This document shows positions 1 through 12,123 of a stretch of DNA of 64,000 bases, in pieces. The position numbers were made by a program, and so were the translations under genes. Source of the DNA: Trichomonas vaginalis G3 (taxonomy: Eukaryota > Parabasalia > Trichomonadida > Trichomonadidae); assembly GCF_026262505.1 (NCBI RefSeq), contig NC_067208.1:12595962-12659961 (forward strand). Reading direction: 5' to 3'. How positions within the stretch are numbered: position 1 is the first letter of the stretch; each line of letters begins with the position of its first letter. Under the pieces are notes generated by a model that saw nothing but the letters and a program-made list of their open reading frames with translations, searched no databases and had not been told where the DNA came from.

Positions 1-702
1 GGCTGCGTCGTTATTTTTACTTTCTTGTGCTAAGTTTTCATACTGTACGGTTTGGTTTTGCAACTGTAAAAGTTTTTCTGCCTTTACATTTGCTTCAACT
101 TCTTTTTTATACTCATCGCTATCCATATATGTCTTCATGGCTTTTTGTTTTATCTCTTCATCTTTCAGTACTTTATATTGAGTAGTATGGTTTTTCAAAT
201 TTATAACATCTTGTTCCATTTTTGCTACTTCTGCTGCTTTTTCTGACACTTTTTTCGCATATTCCTCTGTACTTAGTTCTTTCAGTTGTTCTTCTTTCTT
301 CTTTTTCTCTACGTTTAACTCATTTAGTTTCTTTGTCTGTCTGTCATATTCTAGTTTCTTTTCGTTTTCACTTATTTGTTTCTGTATGTCTATGTTTGAC
401 TTTTTGACATCTGTTATTTGATTTTTGAGTGAACTCAAATTCATTTGACTTTGAGGGTTATAAGCTGTTCCGTCTGCAGCTCCACCATAGCCTGCCATTT
501 TCGCTAAAAGTGCCGCTCTTAAACCTCCACTCTGTGCACCAATAACTCGGTTTAAAAGCATAGGGTTGCTTGACATTTGTTGCAACATAGTGGGGTCATT
601 CATCATTTGTTGTTGCAACTGTTGTTGTGGTGTCAGTTTTACTATTGGATGTTTCAATGCTCCCTTCCTCTTACGTATATTCTTACGTAGCTTACGTGGC
701 AT
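1..702 (-). CDS. Large basic/coiled-coil virion protein, N-terminal part (copy A)
   Basis: The start codon is at 702-700 and the frame runs off the window edge. The N-terminus is strongly basic (MPRKLRKNIRKRKG), followed by a Gln-rich stretch and the start of a long charged helical region. It matches the gene starting at 18910 in unit 1, where it is described fully. An Inr-like TCACTT lies just upstream of the ATG. Confidence 0.7.
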   Translation of the reverse strand, partial: MPRKLRKNIRKRKGALKHPIVKLTPQQQLQQQMMNDPTMLQQMSSNPMLLNRVIGAQSGGLRAALLAKMAGYGGAADGTAYNPQSQMNLSSLKNQITDVKKSNIDIQKQISENEKKLEYDRQTKKLNELNVEKKKKEEQLKELSTEEYAKKVSEKAAEVAKMEQDVINLKNHTTQYKVLKDEEIKQKAMKTYMDSDEYKKEVEANVKAEKLLQLQNQTVQYENLAQESKNNDAA

Positions 703-1039
703 TTTAAGTGAAGTTAAAAAGCGGTTTTTGACAGATGTTTATATGACACTTTTTGTTCAGCACAAAAAACTACTCGGTCAAAGTGTTGTCAGTTTTGTAA
801 AATAACCGTCCTATCTCATTCTATAATGGAGAAAAGGCTTCTCAAAGTATACTTCCTTGGAATGCCTGTAACTTTTCCTGTAGCGACGATAGACCCTTAC
901 TTGTCCGGACAAAGTTATACTATTTTGAGTGCTCTACAAAAAAGTCAACGGCGACGACTCTCAAAAACCGTTGTGTAAAAAGTTTTACCGTTGGACAAAA
1001 AAGTATATATAGAAAACAAAAAACGTTTATAGTTCATTC

Positions 1040-1136
1040 AATATTTGAGATAAACCGTTTTTCTAACGGTAACTATTAAATAAAATAAAAAAATAGAGGG
1101 GGTTACCGTTGACGAAAACGGTTTATCTCAAATATT
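1040..1136. repeat. 97-bp inverted repeat of the divergent control region (copy A)
   Basis: Two arms of 34-35 nt, nearly perfect complements, flank a T/A-rich spacer of about 28 nt. The arms contain AACGGT/ACCGTT boxes. Same element as 18476-18572, inverted. Confidence 0.85.
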
Positions 1137-1174
1137 TAAATATCTGTCTTTTTTGGTCAGTTCATTTTTATCTA

Positions 1175-2074
1175 ATGGAAGCCAACGCTGTTAACCACAA
1201 TTCAAACATTAACAATTCTCAACCGCTAACCAAAGCCAAAGCTCCACAACCTCCAAGAACTGGCACAGCGGTTAGAATAACCACCAAAAAGTCTAACAGC
1301 GAATTAAGAGAAATTCTTCAACAAATTTGCTCTAAATATCTCAAAGACGCCGAAGAAAACACACAACCAGACGCTACATACAATACTCAGTTCTGTGAAG
1401 TTCTGAACAAAGCAATTACTAGTTCAATTGAACTTACTAAGACAATTCCAAGTCCAATTGAGCTTAGCGATGTCTTAGTTCAGTATTTTCCAACATTTAC
1501 TAAGCTTATAATGTTGAGAACTTTATACCAAGTTCGTCAAAATCTTCCTCGTTACATCCAACGGTCATTCGACAAGAGAATTGCCGAATTCCAAGTCTTT
1601 AGTTACGGATATGACGAAGATGAATACGTTGACGAGTTCGGAGACAACCGTACAAAATGGTTTGAATATTATACGACAACACAATTTGAATTCGACTTTC
1701 TCGAATTCAACGCAGCAACCATTCATATCATTGCTCTTTACCTTTCCGAACAACAACAAGACCTCGCAGATGGAGATGTTGTTACTGTCGTCATGAAAAC
1801 TCCTGAACAATTCGGAAAAAAGAAGTCTCTAATTGCCAAATTCGTTCCAGGACATCAGCTTTTCCAACGCACAGAAGTCTTCTGTATTCCTGGAACTAAG
1901 TTCTTTGTCAGGAGCGAACTCAAAGAAAGATATAATGTGTCATTCAATTACACATTATATAATGTTTTCGACCCAGAAGAAGGCTTCTTCCCAGAAGCAA
2001 TGGAGGAGGAAGAAGAGGAGGAAATACAAGACTCTATCCAAGAAGAGTCCTCCGAATTCACACCAGAAGACTAA
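1175..2074 (+). CDS. 299-aa orphan element protein (copy A)
   Basis: Looks whole. The open frame begins upstream at 1109 with TTG. The first ATG is at 1175 and has an Inr-like TCATTT shortly before it, so I start there. The product is identical to the copy at 17538-18437, where the description is given. It ends in a run of Glu residues and an acidic tail. Confidence 0.75.
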   Translation: MEANAVNHNSNINNSQPLTKAKAPQPPRTGTAVRITTKKSNSELREILQQICSKYLKDAEENTQPDATYNTQFCEVLNKAITSSIELTKTIPSPIELSDVLVQYFPTFTKLIMLRTLYQVRQNLPRYIQRSFDKRIAEFQVFSYGYDEDEYVDEFGDNRTKWFEYYTTTQFEFDFLEFNAATIHIIALYLSEQQQDLADGDVVTVVMKTPEQFGKKKSLIAKFVPGHQLFQRTEVFCIPGTKFFVRSELKERYNVSFNYTLYNVFDPEEGFFPEAMEEEEEEEIQDSIQEESSEFTPED

Positions 2075-2115
2075 CAATTTTCCGAATAAAAACTTCATTT
2101 ATACTAAACATCTTC

Positions 2116-2148
2116 GGGGCTAGAGGGCGCAACGCGCCTGGAAGCCCC
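2116..2148. terminator. GC-rich hairpin after the 299-aa gene (copy A)
   Basis: GGGGCT pairs with AGCCCC and GGCGC with GCGCC around a 3-nt loop, separated by a 4x4 internal loop. It is a GC island in AT-rich DNA 41 bp past the 299-aa stop codon. A role in 3' end formation is inferred only. Confidence 0.45.
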
Positions 2149-2239
2149 ACTTACCTGACCTAAATATTGAAGATATACATATTGTTATATTGTTTTGTAA
2201 AAGAATTTATAGAACTTTTTAAAAAACTGTTTTTGCAAA

Positions 2240-2319
2240 AATCTCGGGAACATAATCCCCTCAATTTTATTTGAGAAATTCGTAAACTATTCAAAATTGA
2301 GAGCCATGTTCCCGAGATT
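2240..2319. repeat. 80-bp imperfect palindrome (copy A)
   Basis: The arms begin with AATCTCGGGAACAT and its complement and continue into CTCAATTT/AAATTGAG. Same element as 17293-17372. Confidence 0.8.
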
Positions 2320-2708
2320 ATTGCATTACTATATTTTTGTATGTAGATTATGTTTTATAATTTAATCAGAATTAAGTAGCAATTGTACAATTGGCCAAAC
2401 AAGATATATCGTCGTTCTTAAAACTTCATCAAATTGTTAAAAAAGTTAGAAGTAATGGATTAATGCTTGCTATACTCAATTTATGTTTTAATTTTTTTTA
2501 TCAAATGTAACATTGACAGCTACACAGAACTTCAACAATCATTTTCTTATTTATTGTAATATCGATAACTTAATAGAGACTGGTATGAAATTGCATAGTA
2601 AGTATATTCAAAATATGCTTTACACATTTTGATTTTTTTATTTCATTGCGCCATATGAATAATGCGTCTATTTTAAAGATATTACAAATTGTCAACTATT
2701 GGATTACG

Positions 2709-2751
2709 AGTCGATTTTGAATTTATTCAAAAAATTGAATATAAATCGACT
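2709..2751. repeat. AGTCGATTT stem-loop past the GT61 stop (copy A)
   Basis: Imperfect inverted repeat 39 bp beyond the GT61 stop codon (the gene reads on the minus strand). It could act in 3' end formation; no direct evidence. Confidence 0.5.
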
Positions 2752-2790
2752 TTAAATAGATTATTTTCAAAATTAATTTTAATATTCTTA

Positions 2791-4026
2791 TTATTTATAT
2801 ACGTTCCAATTTCCAGTTTCTAATACTTTCAAACATTTTTCTATATGGAATAATGCATCGTTCACATTAATTGGTGAACCATATTCTAAATGATGAGCAG
2901 AGATTGAATCATATTGTAACTCAAATAATTTACAACTTAAACAGAAACCTGCCAGAGAATTTTCAGGGAAATTCGCTGTAACGCATATAACAACAGTATT
3001 GTCGGCCATAAAAATGCATTTACAAATGTTTGAACCTACAGGAGAGAAAAGAAACTTAATCTTTTTGAAATCCCTGGCGCATTCAATAAGATTTGTATGA
3101 TTATCTGGAATAAATTTCCAATCAATTGTTGGGAACTTTGCTTTTGCTGAATTTATTACTTCATCAAGATTATGAATATGCCTTCTCTTGCCTTTAGGCC
3201 TGTTTGTAAAGCAGTATTCAGATGGTGTAATTTTATCTAATTCGAATTTTTCATGCAAGAACCGTTTAAATCTGTAAGTGTTTGGCCCCCATTGACTGAT
3301 GTAAAAGGTTCTATTTGCAAAACAATGGAGTATATCAGCCGAAATATATTCACCTTTATTTTTTGGTAAATATATTCTTCGATCTGGTAAAAAGCCTAGA
3401 AGATCCAGGAGTGTATTATAGAGAAATGGCATTGAGAATACAATAATATGTGATCTCCTTCTAATTTCTTCAGGAATTAAAAATAGTGGAGTGAAAAAAT
3501 CTTCAAATGAATGGCCAAAATTATATGTTGCCCATAAATATCCTGTAACAATAACCTCGCGGTAATGGCCTACAACACTTGCATTTGTAGCGTTCCTTTC
3601 AAAATCTGTTGGTTGGAAAATGGTGTTTTCATCAAGACCTACAGCACCATTAAAGCTAACATATGCTCTTTCAAGTCTATAGTGTGTAGTCTGAAGTGTC
3701 TTGTAATAAAAGTTGTAGTCGTGTGTTTCTTTCGGTTTTCTATATGAGAAATGGTATTGCGTAGGATCTTCTATTGTTTCATTTATATATCGTAATACTG
3801 GCCAATTTTTTTCTAGAGGCACATCAATTTTGCGCTTAACTTTAAAGAATGATGCCGGTGTCCAATCCGGAGTTTCATATCCGAATAAAGCAAATTCTGG
3901 ATTATAAGAATAAATTTCTAGGGCTACAAGAAATGAACAACTTACTAGTAATGAGAAAAGATCGCAAATAAACATACTCTGACACTCTAATATTAATTTC
4001 TGAATCGGTTTTACATCATTGAGCAA
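2791..4026 (-). CDS. GT61-like glycosyltransferase (copy A)
   Basis: Looks whole, 411 aa, identical in protein sequence to the copies at 15586, 29013 and 44166. See 15586-16821 for domains. Convergent with the 299-aa gene across the palindrome-rich stretch. Confidence 0.75.
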   Translation of the reverse strand: MLNDVKPIQKLILECQSMFICDLFSLLVSCSFLVALEIYSYNPEFALFGYETPDWTPASFFKVKRKIDVPLEKNWPVLRYINETIEDPTQYHFSYRKPKETHDYNFYYKTLQTTHYRLERAYVSFNGAVGLDENTIFQPTDFERNATNASVVGHYREVIVTGYLWATYNFGHSFEDFFTPLFLIPEEIRRRSHIIVFSMPFLYNTLLDLLGFLPDRRIYLPKNKGEYISADILHCFANRTFYISQWGPNTYRFKRFLHEKFELDKITPSEYCFTNRPKGKRRHIHNLDEVINSAKAKFPTIDWKFIPDNHTNLIECARDFKKIKFLFSPVGSNICKCIFMADNTVVICVTANFPENSLAGFCLSCKLFELQYDSISAHHLEYGSPINVNDALFHIEKCLKVLETGNWNVYK

Positions 4027-4394
4027 TAATTATTAAATCTTGAAAATTAAGGCTGTATATGTAAGATTCCTAAAGGGATCAAAACTCTGACATAGAAAAA
4101 ATTATATTTTTGAGATACAAATGGGTCGGTTTGATCATTGAATTAAATTCAATTTTTATATCACCTCAATCAATTATTTGTCTGCTGATAGAGTTGTTAG
4201 ATTCCCGACGATAGGTGTCTTGGAAGATTTGCCTGGTGTCATCATAGTGTCTTTAAATCAAAAATTTTATTTTGGAGTTAGTTTTATTGATTTTTCAATA
4301 AAAAACATTTCTAAAACAAGAAAATAAAACGATAAAATATTTATATTTTATATAAGGATCTTATATATTTAAAATAAATATCATTTTATTTTTT
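4027..4394. other. Noncoding stretch with AGACACC boxes (copy A)
   Basis: About 370 bp of AT-rich sequence between GT61 and the ATPase. On the minus strand it carries GACAC boxes (AGACACC, TGACACC, AAGACAC) and the unit border at GTTTGACAG. No gene is supported here. Confidence 0.6.
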
Positions 4395-5180
4395 TCATTG
4401 GTGTCTGTCAAACTTACCTGCCATGGACTCTTTCATAAGTTCCATGAAATCGTCTTCGGACAATCTGGGGAAAAGTATTATGTCAGTAAGTATTCTTTTA
4501 ACATCCTTACTTAAACTCTTTGCTGTCTGTACACAAATGACAACTGAGATGTTAAAGTGTCTGAGCTTCTTAAGAATTCGACACATATCTTGTTCTCTGT
4601 TCTTTAACAAAGGATGAGAGGCGAAATCATCTAAGATAAGAAGACATCTATGAGGGTAAGTCTTCCAATCGTAAGATTGCAATTTCTTCGAAATGTATTC
4701 TATCTCTTTCTGTTTGTTTCTGAAGTGGTGTTTGTCTAATATTCTCTGCATTTCCTCATTAGGTTCTTTAAACTTCGAATTTATATACTCATTTATAGCA
4801 TTATACTTCAAAACTCTTCTTTGGTACTTCTTTATCCAATCTAACAACTCAGTATCCTTTATACATACTAACTTAGACTTCTTTATAATATCTTTGAACG
4901 AATTGACGGTTTGGTCAAATTGACCAGAAGTACTACAAATAACAACTAACTCATAAAATGGGTTCTTCTCATCTAGTTCTTGTTGTTGTGCAGCCATTTT
5001 AAGATAAGTGAAAGTCTTACCCGACCCAGGTGGTGCAATTAGACCTGTTATACCATTCTGAGCAAATAAGAACTTTTCATGTATAGGCTTTATCTGAGCA
5101 TTTTCTAACTTCCTCTTGTTCTTGTTTAAAACATTCTCAAATTTCTTGTCAATGTCAGCAAACTTTTTTCTAACATATTT
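4395..5180 (-). CDS. A32/FtsK-HerA-type packaging ATPase (copy A)
   Basis: Same coding region as 27859-28644, with P-loop APPGSGKT, Walker B LLILDD and a VVICVQ motif. The first in-frame ATG (4997) lies after the P-loop, so the true start is unresolved. The 3' end crosses the unit border. Confidence 0.75.
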   Translation of the reverse strand, partial: KYVRKKFADIDKKFENVLNKNKRKLENAQIKPIHEKFLFAQNGITGLIAPPGSGKTFTYLKMAAQQQELDEKNPFYELVVICSTSGQFDQTVNSFKDIIKKSKLVCIKDTELLDWIKKYQRRVLKYNAINEYINSKFKEPNEEMQRILDKHHFRNKQKEIEYISKKLQSYDWKTYPHRCLLILDDFASHPLLKNREQDMCRILKKLRHFNISVVICVQTAKSLSKDVKRILTDIILFPRLSEDDFMELMKESMAGKFDRHQ

Positions 5181-5212
5181 TTAGAAAAATTAAAATTTTT
5201 ATCTTTTAGAAA

Positions 5213-5665
5213 ATGTCTAGCGATTTCGCTATCTATATTCGAGACAAGCTTTTCGACAGCAAAACATCTGTAGACCATAAAACCTTACATAATGTAAACA
5301 AGAAAGGTGAATTTGTTCTAAAGTTCTGTTTCTGGGAATATGACAAGAACCATAAAACATTACAAAGAGCAGTCTTAAAATTTGTCAATGACAGACTTGT
5401 TGACAGAGATGACGCCGATTGGAAAGATGAAGTCCAACAAAAGTTCTTAGAATGCAAAGAAGACACATGCGCTGTTCTTGAAGATGAAATAGAAAACAGA
5501 ATAGAAGAGCTATTAAAGGACAAAGAACTTTTACATAGATATGGTTCTGAGAAATTTGACATATCTCCACCAGAGAAGAAGAAGAAAGAAAAGAAAGAAA
5601 AGAAAGTAGAAGAAGAGAAGAAAGAACCAGAGCCAATTCCACCGAAGAAGAAATTTGACATGTAA
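5213..5665 (+). CDS. 150-aa Lys/Glu-rich orphan protein (copy A)
   Basis: Looks whole and identical to the copies at 27374-27826 and 42530-42982. Divergent from the ATPase and convergent with the small acidic gene. Confidence 0.65.
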   Translation: MSSDFAIYIRDKLFDSKTSVDHKTLHNVNKKGEFVLKFCFWEYDKNHKTLQRAVLKFVNDRLVDRDDADWKDEVQQKFLECKEDTCAVLEDEIENRIEELLKDKELLHRYGSEKFDISPPEKKKKEKKEKKVEEEKKEPEPIPPKKKFDM

Positions 5666-5684
5666 AAATAAAATTTTATTTTTA
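5663..5684. terminator. 22-bp perfect palindrome holding two stop codons (copy A)
   Basis: TAAAAATAAA and its exact complement, centred between two convergent genes whose TAA codons form its outer ends. See 27355-27376. Confidence 0.6.
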
Positions 5685-6075
5685 GAACATTTCTGGGTCA
5701 ATGTCAATGTTCTCTTCCTCTTTAGGAGTAAACACTGGCTTAGACTCTAATAGCTTTTTACCCAATTTACCTTGAACTTCTACAACTTTAGACTCATAAT
5801 ATTCATAGTCGTCTGTCTTCTTTGGTTCATAAGGTATAACAAGTTTGTATGCTTTGCCTTCTTTAAGGTTTGAGAACCTTCTGTCAAAACTTTCTTTGAC
5901 TGCTAACAAACCTTCTATGTCTAAGTCTTCAAATTTCGCACCATTTTAGTCACAATAGCAAACTTAACTGGTTCGATGTTCCAAACTTTGCTGAATGAAG
6001 ACTTTTCAAAATGGTAGAAATAAACATTCAAATATGTGAATGGGTCTAGTTCTTCTTTAACTCCTGAATGTACTT
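5682..6075 (-). pseudogene. Small acidic element protein, broken (copy A)
   Basis: Corresponds to 26970-27357. The 3' part has an acidic tail rich in Glu and Asp. Broken, with a few breaks, in a part of the contig where sequence quality declines. Function unknown. Confidence 0.5.
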
Positions 6076-6125
6076 GTTTACTGAAAATCTATTTCGTCAT
6101 CTTTTTCTATCGGATAAAAAAATAT

Positions 6126-6830
6126 TTTTTAAAATTTACTCAGAAAAATTTCTTTGTATAGTACAACATTCTGAACATCTAAAAGACTTTTGACATTTGC
6201 CAAGATGTTCGTTTAGACGCGGCCATAATAACCATACTCTTGAAACATATTGTTTTTTAATACGAATCGTACAATGACACCTTTCATCTAAATGACACAA
6301 AAGTCCAGTTTTCATCTACGAACAGTTCATGAAAACACTCTTTGTTTGCCTTCTAACAATGTTTGGCCTCTCTTCGGTATGTGGAATTTGTCTTGATTGA
6401 AACTTAGAAATATCTAATGTCATGAAAATATGAGAACAATGGGTTGTTAAAAAAAGTCCAGAATGTCCAAACATTCTGACAAAAGGCGTCCAAAAATATT
6501 TCAGTATCTTTGCATATGAGCCTTCTTGACGTTCTGACAACTACATAATCTTCTGTCAGAACTTTCTAAAACTGCATCGGAACAGCAATTGTTTGAAACG
6601 CAATACATAATGAAGTTTGCAACATTTTTCACAACCTTTGGTCTTTATACTTTCTTCAAACAACGTCCAACTTTGTCCTGTATAAGCTCTCAAAGCATTC
6701 TGAGTTCAAAACTTTTGTTGTATCTATACTTTTGGAAGTTTCATTGCAAAACTATAAGTTTCATATTCCTCCTATTGAGGAGTTTAAAACTTGCCCAACA
6801 GATTTTTCTAGTTTGTCAAATATTCGGATC
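6126..6830 (-). pseudogene. SF3/D5-like helicase, C-terminal remnant (copy A)
   Basis: Recognisable 3' half of the helicase gene of units 1-3, with many breaks, running up to the adapter remnant. The density of small differences looks like single-read error. Confidence 0.75.
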
Positions 6831-7317
<487 letters not shown>

Positions 7318-8000
7318 ATCCCGAATATGACAAAACTTAAAGAAAACACCTGTGGCAAAGGTTTACTCCTCAATAGAGAATATGAAAACTTATAAGTTTG
7401 CAATGAACTTCAAAGTCCAAGATACAACAAAAGTTTTTGAAACTCAGATGCTTTGAAGAGTCCTTATAACAGGACAAAGTTGGAGTTGTTGAAAGAAAAG
7501 TATAAAAGACCAAGAGTTGTGAAAATGTGCCCAAACTATCATTATGGTTTTCAACAATGCCTGTTCCGATCAGTTAGAAAGTTCTGACAGAAGATATGTA
7601 GTTGTCAAGAACGTCAAGAAGTCTTCATATGCAAATACTGAAATATTTTTGACGCTTTGTCAGATATGTTTTGACATCTGACTTTTACAACCAACTTTGT
7701 TCTCATATTTCATGACATTAGATATTTCCTAAGTTCAATCCAAGACAAATTCCCACATACCGAAGAGAGACAAACATTGTTAGAAGCAAACAAGAGTGTT
7801 TTATGACTGTTGTAGATGATAACCTGAACTTTGTGTCATTAGATGAAAGGTCCATTGTAACGATTCGTAATAAAACAATATTGTCAGAAGAATTTGTTAT
7901 ATGCCAGCGTCTAAACGAACCATTCCCTGCAAATGTCCAAATCTTTTTAGATGTTCAGATGGTGTATATACAAAGAAAATTTTTTCTGAGTAATTTTTAA
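7318..8000 (+). pseudogene. SF3/D5-like helicase remnant (copy A')
   Basis: Matches the 3' half of the helicase gene at 25668-26903. Broken in many places; begins at the adapter. Confidence 0.75.
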
Positions 8001-8064
8001 AAAAAAAAATATTTTTTAATCCGATAGAAAAGATGACGTAAAATAGATTTCAGTAAACAAGTAC

Positions 8065-8490
8065 ATGTCAGAGTTAAAAGAAGAACTAGAACCGCATTCC
8101 ACATATTTAATGTTTATTTCTTACCATTTGAAAAGTCCTTCATTCAGCAAAGTTTGGAACATCGAACCAGTTTAAGTTTGCTATTGTGACTAAAATGGTG
8201 CGAAAATTTGAAAAAGACTTAGACATAGAAGGTTTGTTAACAGTCAAAGAAAGTTTTTGACAGAAGGGTTCTCAAAACCTTAAGAAGGCAAAGCATAACA
8301 AAACTTGTTATACCCTTATGAACCAAAGAAGGACAGACGACAGTATGGAATTATGTAGTTCTAGAAGTTCGTGAAGTTCAAGGGTAAATTGGGCTAAACA
8401 AGCCTATTAGAGTCTAACAGCCAGTGTTTTACTCTAAAGAGAAAGAGAACAATTGGACCATTGGGACGCCCCAGAAATGTTTCCTAAAAA
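8065..8490 (+). pseudogene. Small acidic element protein remnant (copy A')
   Basis: Matches 26970-27357 with many breaks. End points are approximate. Confidence 0.5.
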
Positions 8491-8504
8491 AATTTTATTT
8501 TTAC

Positions 8505-8955
8505 ATGTCAAATTTCTTCTTCGGTGGAAATTGGCTCTGGTTCTTTCTCTCTTTCTTCTACTTTCTTTTCTTTCTTTTCTTTCTTCTTCTTCTCTGGTGG
8601 AGAATATGTCAAATTTCTCAGAACCATATCTATGTAAAAGTTCTTTGTCCTTTAATAGCTCTTCTTATTCTGTTTTCTATTTCATCTCAAGAACAGCGCA
8701 TGTGTCTTTTTGCAATTCTAAGAACTTTGTTGGACTTCATCTTCCAATCGCCGTCATCTCTGTCAACAAGTCTGTCCATTGACAAATTTTAAGACTGCTC
8801 TTTGTAATGTTTTATGGTTCTTGTCATATTCCCAGAAACAGAAACTTTAGAAAATTCACCTTTCTTGTTTACATTATGTAAGGTTTTATGGTCTACAGAT
8901 GTTTTGCTGTCGAAAAGCTATGTCTCGAAATATAGATAGCGAAATCGCTAGACAT
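8505..8955 (-). pseudogene. 150-aa orphan remnant (copy A')
   Basis: Matches 27374-27826 on the minus strand, with several breaks. The start codon region at 8955 is recognisable. Confidence 0.6.
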
Positions 8956-8987
8956 TTTCTAAAAGATAAAAATTTTAATTTTTCTAA

Positions 8988-9795
8988 AAATATTTTAGAA
9001 AAAAGTTTGCTGACATTGACAAAGAATTTGAGAAGTTTTAAAACAAGAACAAGAGGAAAGTTAGAAAATGCTCAGATAAAGCCTATACATGAAAGAGTTC
9101 TTATTTGCCTCAGAATGGTATAACAGGTCTAATTGCACCACCTGGGTCGGGTAAGAACTTTTCACTTATCTTAAAATGGGCTGCACAACAACAAGAACTA
9201 GATGAGAAGAAACCCATTTTATGGTTAGTTGTTATTTGTAGTACTTCTGGTCCAATTTGACCAAACCGTCAATTCGTTCAAAGATTTTATAAAAGAAGTC
9301 TAAGTTAGTATGTATAAAGGATAGCTGAGTTGTTAGATTGGAAATAAGAAGTACCAAAGAAGAGTTTTGATAGTAATAATGCTATAAATGAGTATATATA
9401 AATTTCGAAGTTTAAAGAACCTAATGAGGAAATGCAGAGAATATTAGACAAACACCAACTTCAGAAACAAACAGAAAAGAATAGAATACATTTCGAAGAA
9501 ATTGCAATCTTACGAATTGGAAGACTTACCCTCATAGATGTCTCTTATCTTAGATAATTTCGCCTCTCATCCTTTTTAAAAGAACAGAGAACATGATATG
9601 TGTCGAATTCTAAGAAGCTCAGACACTTTAACATCTCAGTTGTCATTGTGTACAGACAGCAAAGAGTTTAAGTAAGAATGTTAAAAGAAATACTTACTGA
9701 CATAATACTTTTCCCCAGATTGTCCGAAGACGATTTCATGGAACTTATGAAAGAGTCCATGGCAGGTTAAAAAGTTTTGACAGACACCAATGAAA
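8988..9795 (+). pseudogene. Packaging ATPase remnant (copy A')
   Basis: Matches 27859-28644, with many breaks. The P-loop-coding stretch (CACCTGGGTCGGGTAAG) is recognisable. Confidence 0.65.
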
Positions 9796-10165
9796 AAAAT
9801 AAATATGATATTTATTTTAAATATATAAGATCCTTATATAAAATATAAATATTTATCGTTTTATTTTCTGTTTTAGAAATTTTTTTATTGAAAATCAATA
9901 AAACTAACTCCAAAATAAATTTTTGATTTAAAGACACTATGATGAACACAGGCAAATCTTCCAAGACACCTATCGCGGAATCTAACAACTCTATCAGCAG
10001 ACAAATAATTGATTTGAGTGATATAAAAATTGAAATTTAATTCAATGAGATCAAACCGACCAATTTGTATCTCAAAAATATAATTTTTTCTATGTCAGAG
10101 TTTTGATCCCTTTAGGAATCTTACATATACAGCCTTAATTTTCAAGATTTAATAATTATTGCTCA

Positions 10166-11390
10166 ATGATGTAAAACCGATTCAGAAATTAATATTAGAG
10201 TGTCAGAGTATGTTTATTTGCATCTTTTCTCATTACTAAGTAAGTGTTCATTTCTTGTAGCCCTAAATTTAATTCTTATAATCCAGAATTTGCTTTATTC
10301 GATATGAATCGGGTTGGACACCGGGTCATTCTTTAAAGTTAAGCGCAAAATTGATGTGCCTCTAGAAAAAAATTGCCAGTATTACGATATATAAATGAAA
10401 CAATAGAAGATCCTACGCAATACCATTTCTCATATAGAAACCGAAAGAAACACACGACTACAAACTTTATTACAAGACACTTCAGACTACAACTATAACC
10501 TTGAAATGAGCATATGTTAGCTTTAATGGTGCTTGTAGGTCCTGATGAAAACACCATTTTCCAACCAACAGATTTTGAAAGAACGCTACAAATGCAAGTG
10601 TTGTAGGCATTACCGCGAGGTTATTGTTACAGGATATTTATGGGCAACATATAATTTTGGCCATTCATTTGAAGATTTTTTCAACTCACTATTTTTAATT
10701 CCTGAAAGAAAATAGAAGGAGATCACATATTATTGTATTCTCAATGCCATTTTCTCTATAATACACTCCTGATCTTCTAGGCTTTTTACCAGATCGAAGA
10801 ATATATTTACCAAAAATATAAAGTGAATATATTTCGGCTGATATACTCCATTGTTTTGCAAAATAGAACCTTTTACATCAGTCAATGGGGGCCAAACACT
10901 TACAGATTTAAACGGTTCTTGCATGAAAAATTCGAATTAGATAAAATTACACAATCTGAATACTGCTTTACAAACAGGCCTAAAGGAAGAGAAGCATTTC
11001 AATAATCTGAATGAAGTAATAAATTCAGCAAAAGCAAAGTTCCCAACAATTGATTGGAAATTTATTCCAGATAATCATACAAATCTTATTGAAGCGCCAA
11101 GGGATTTCAAAAAAGATTAAGTTTCTTTTCTCTCCTGTAGGTTCAAACATTTGTAAATGCATTTTTAATGGCCGACAATACTGTTGTTATATGCGTTACA
11201 GCGAATTTCCCTGAAAATTCTCTGGCAGGTTTTCTGTTTTAAGTTGTAAATTATTTGAGTTACAATAGATTACATCTCTGCTCATCTATTTAGAATATGG
11301 TTCACCAATTATATGTGAACGATGCATTACATATATAGAAAAATGGTTTGAACAGTATTAGAAAACTGGAAATTGGAACGACATAATAAA
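10166..11390 (+). pseudogene. GT61-like glycosyltransferase remnant (copy A')
   Basis: Matches 15586-16821 end to end, with many breaks. The noncoding leader 9796-10165 also matches the unit, including the GACAC boxes. Confidence 0.7.
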
Positions 11391-12123
11391 TATAAGAAGA
11401 ATATTAAAATTATTTTGAATAACTCTATTTAAAGTCAGTGTAATATTCAAAATTATGAAGATCAAATCGACTCGTAATCCAATATGTTGACAATTGTAAT
11501 ATCTTTAAAATAGACGCATTATTCATATGGCGCAATGAAATAAAAAAATCAAAAATGTGTAAAGCATATTTTTGAATATACATTACTATGCAAATTCAAT
11601 ACCAGTCTCTATTAAGTTATCGTATATTACAATAAATAAGAAAATGATTGTTGAAGTTCTGTGTAGCTGTCAATGTTACATTTGATAAAAAAAAAAATTA
11701 AAACATAAATTGAGTATAGCAAGCATTAAATCCATTACTTCTTAACTTTTTAACAATTTTGATGAAGTTTTAAGAACGACGATATATCTTGTTTGGCCAA
11801 TTGTACAATTGCTACTTAATTCTGATTAAATTATAAAAACATTAATCTACATACAAAAATATAGTAATCGCAATAATCTCGGGAACATGGCTCCTCATTT
11901 TTGAATAGTTTACGAATTTCTCAATAAAATTGAGGGGATTATGTTCCCGAGATTTTTGCAAAAACAGTTTTTTAAAAAAGTTCTATAAATTCTTTTACAA
12001 AACAAATAACAATATGTAATATCTTCAATATTTAGGTCAGGTAAGTGGGGCTTCCAGGCGCGTTGCGCCTCTAGCCCCGAAGATGTTTTAGTAATAAATG
12101 AAGTTTTTTATTCCGGAAAATTG
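11391..12123. other. Noncoding palindrome stretch (copy A')
   Basis: Error-rich version of 16822-17537. The CTCGGGAACAT palindrome (about 11877-11956) and the GC-rich hairpin (about 12047-12078) are still visible. Confidence 0.6.

Larger units (their letters stand above)
2075..2790. other. Noncoding stretch between convergent 299-aa and GT61 genes (copy A)
   Basis: 716 bp without a supported gene. It holds the GC-rich hairpin (2116-2148), the 80-bp palindrome (2240-2319) and the small AGTCGATTT stem (2709-2751). The rest is AT-rich and featureless to my eye. Confidence 0.7.
1..6830 (-). mobile_element. Polinton-like virus element, inverted partial copy A
   Basis: This is the reverse-complement of the unit seen at 15199-43779. 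It holds the 5' part of the large virion protein, the 299-aa gene, GT61, ATPase, the 150-aa gene, the small acidic gene and part of the helicase. Sequence from 1 to about 5940 is clean and nearly identical to units 1-3. From about 5940 to 6830 it is error-rich, with several breaks. The copy is cut by the window edge on the left and by an adapter remnant on the right. Its inverted orientation is probably not biological (see the hinge at 6831-7317). Confidence 0.85.

Noticed and set aside
1109-1174. TTG start giving a 321-aa protein
   Set aside because: An ATG at 1175 follows an Inr-like word, and the extra 22 codons lie in the inverted repeat arm.
5233-5661. 142-aa Ser/Phe-rich frame opposite the 150-aa gene
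   Set aside because: Antisense shadow of a Lys/Glu-rich coding sequence.
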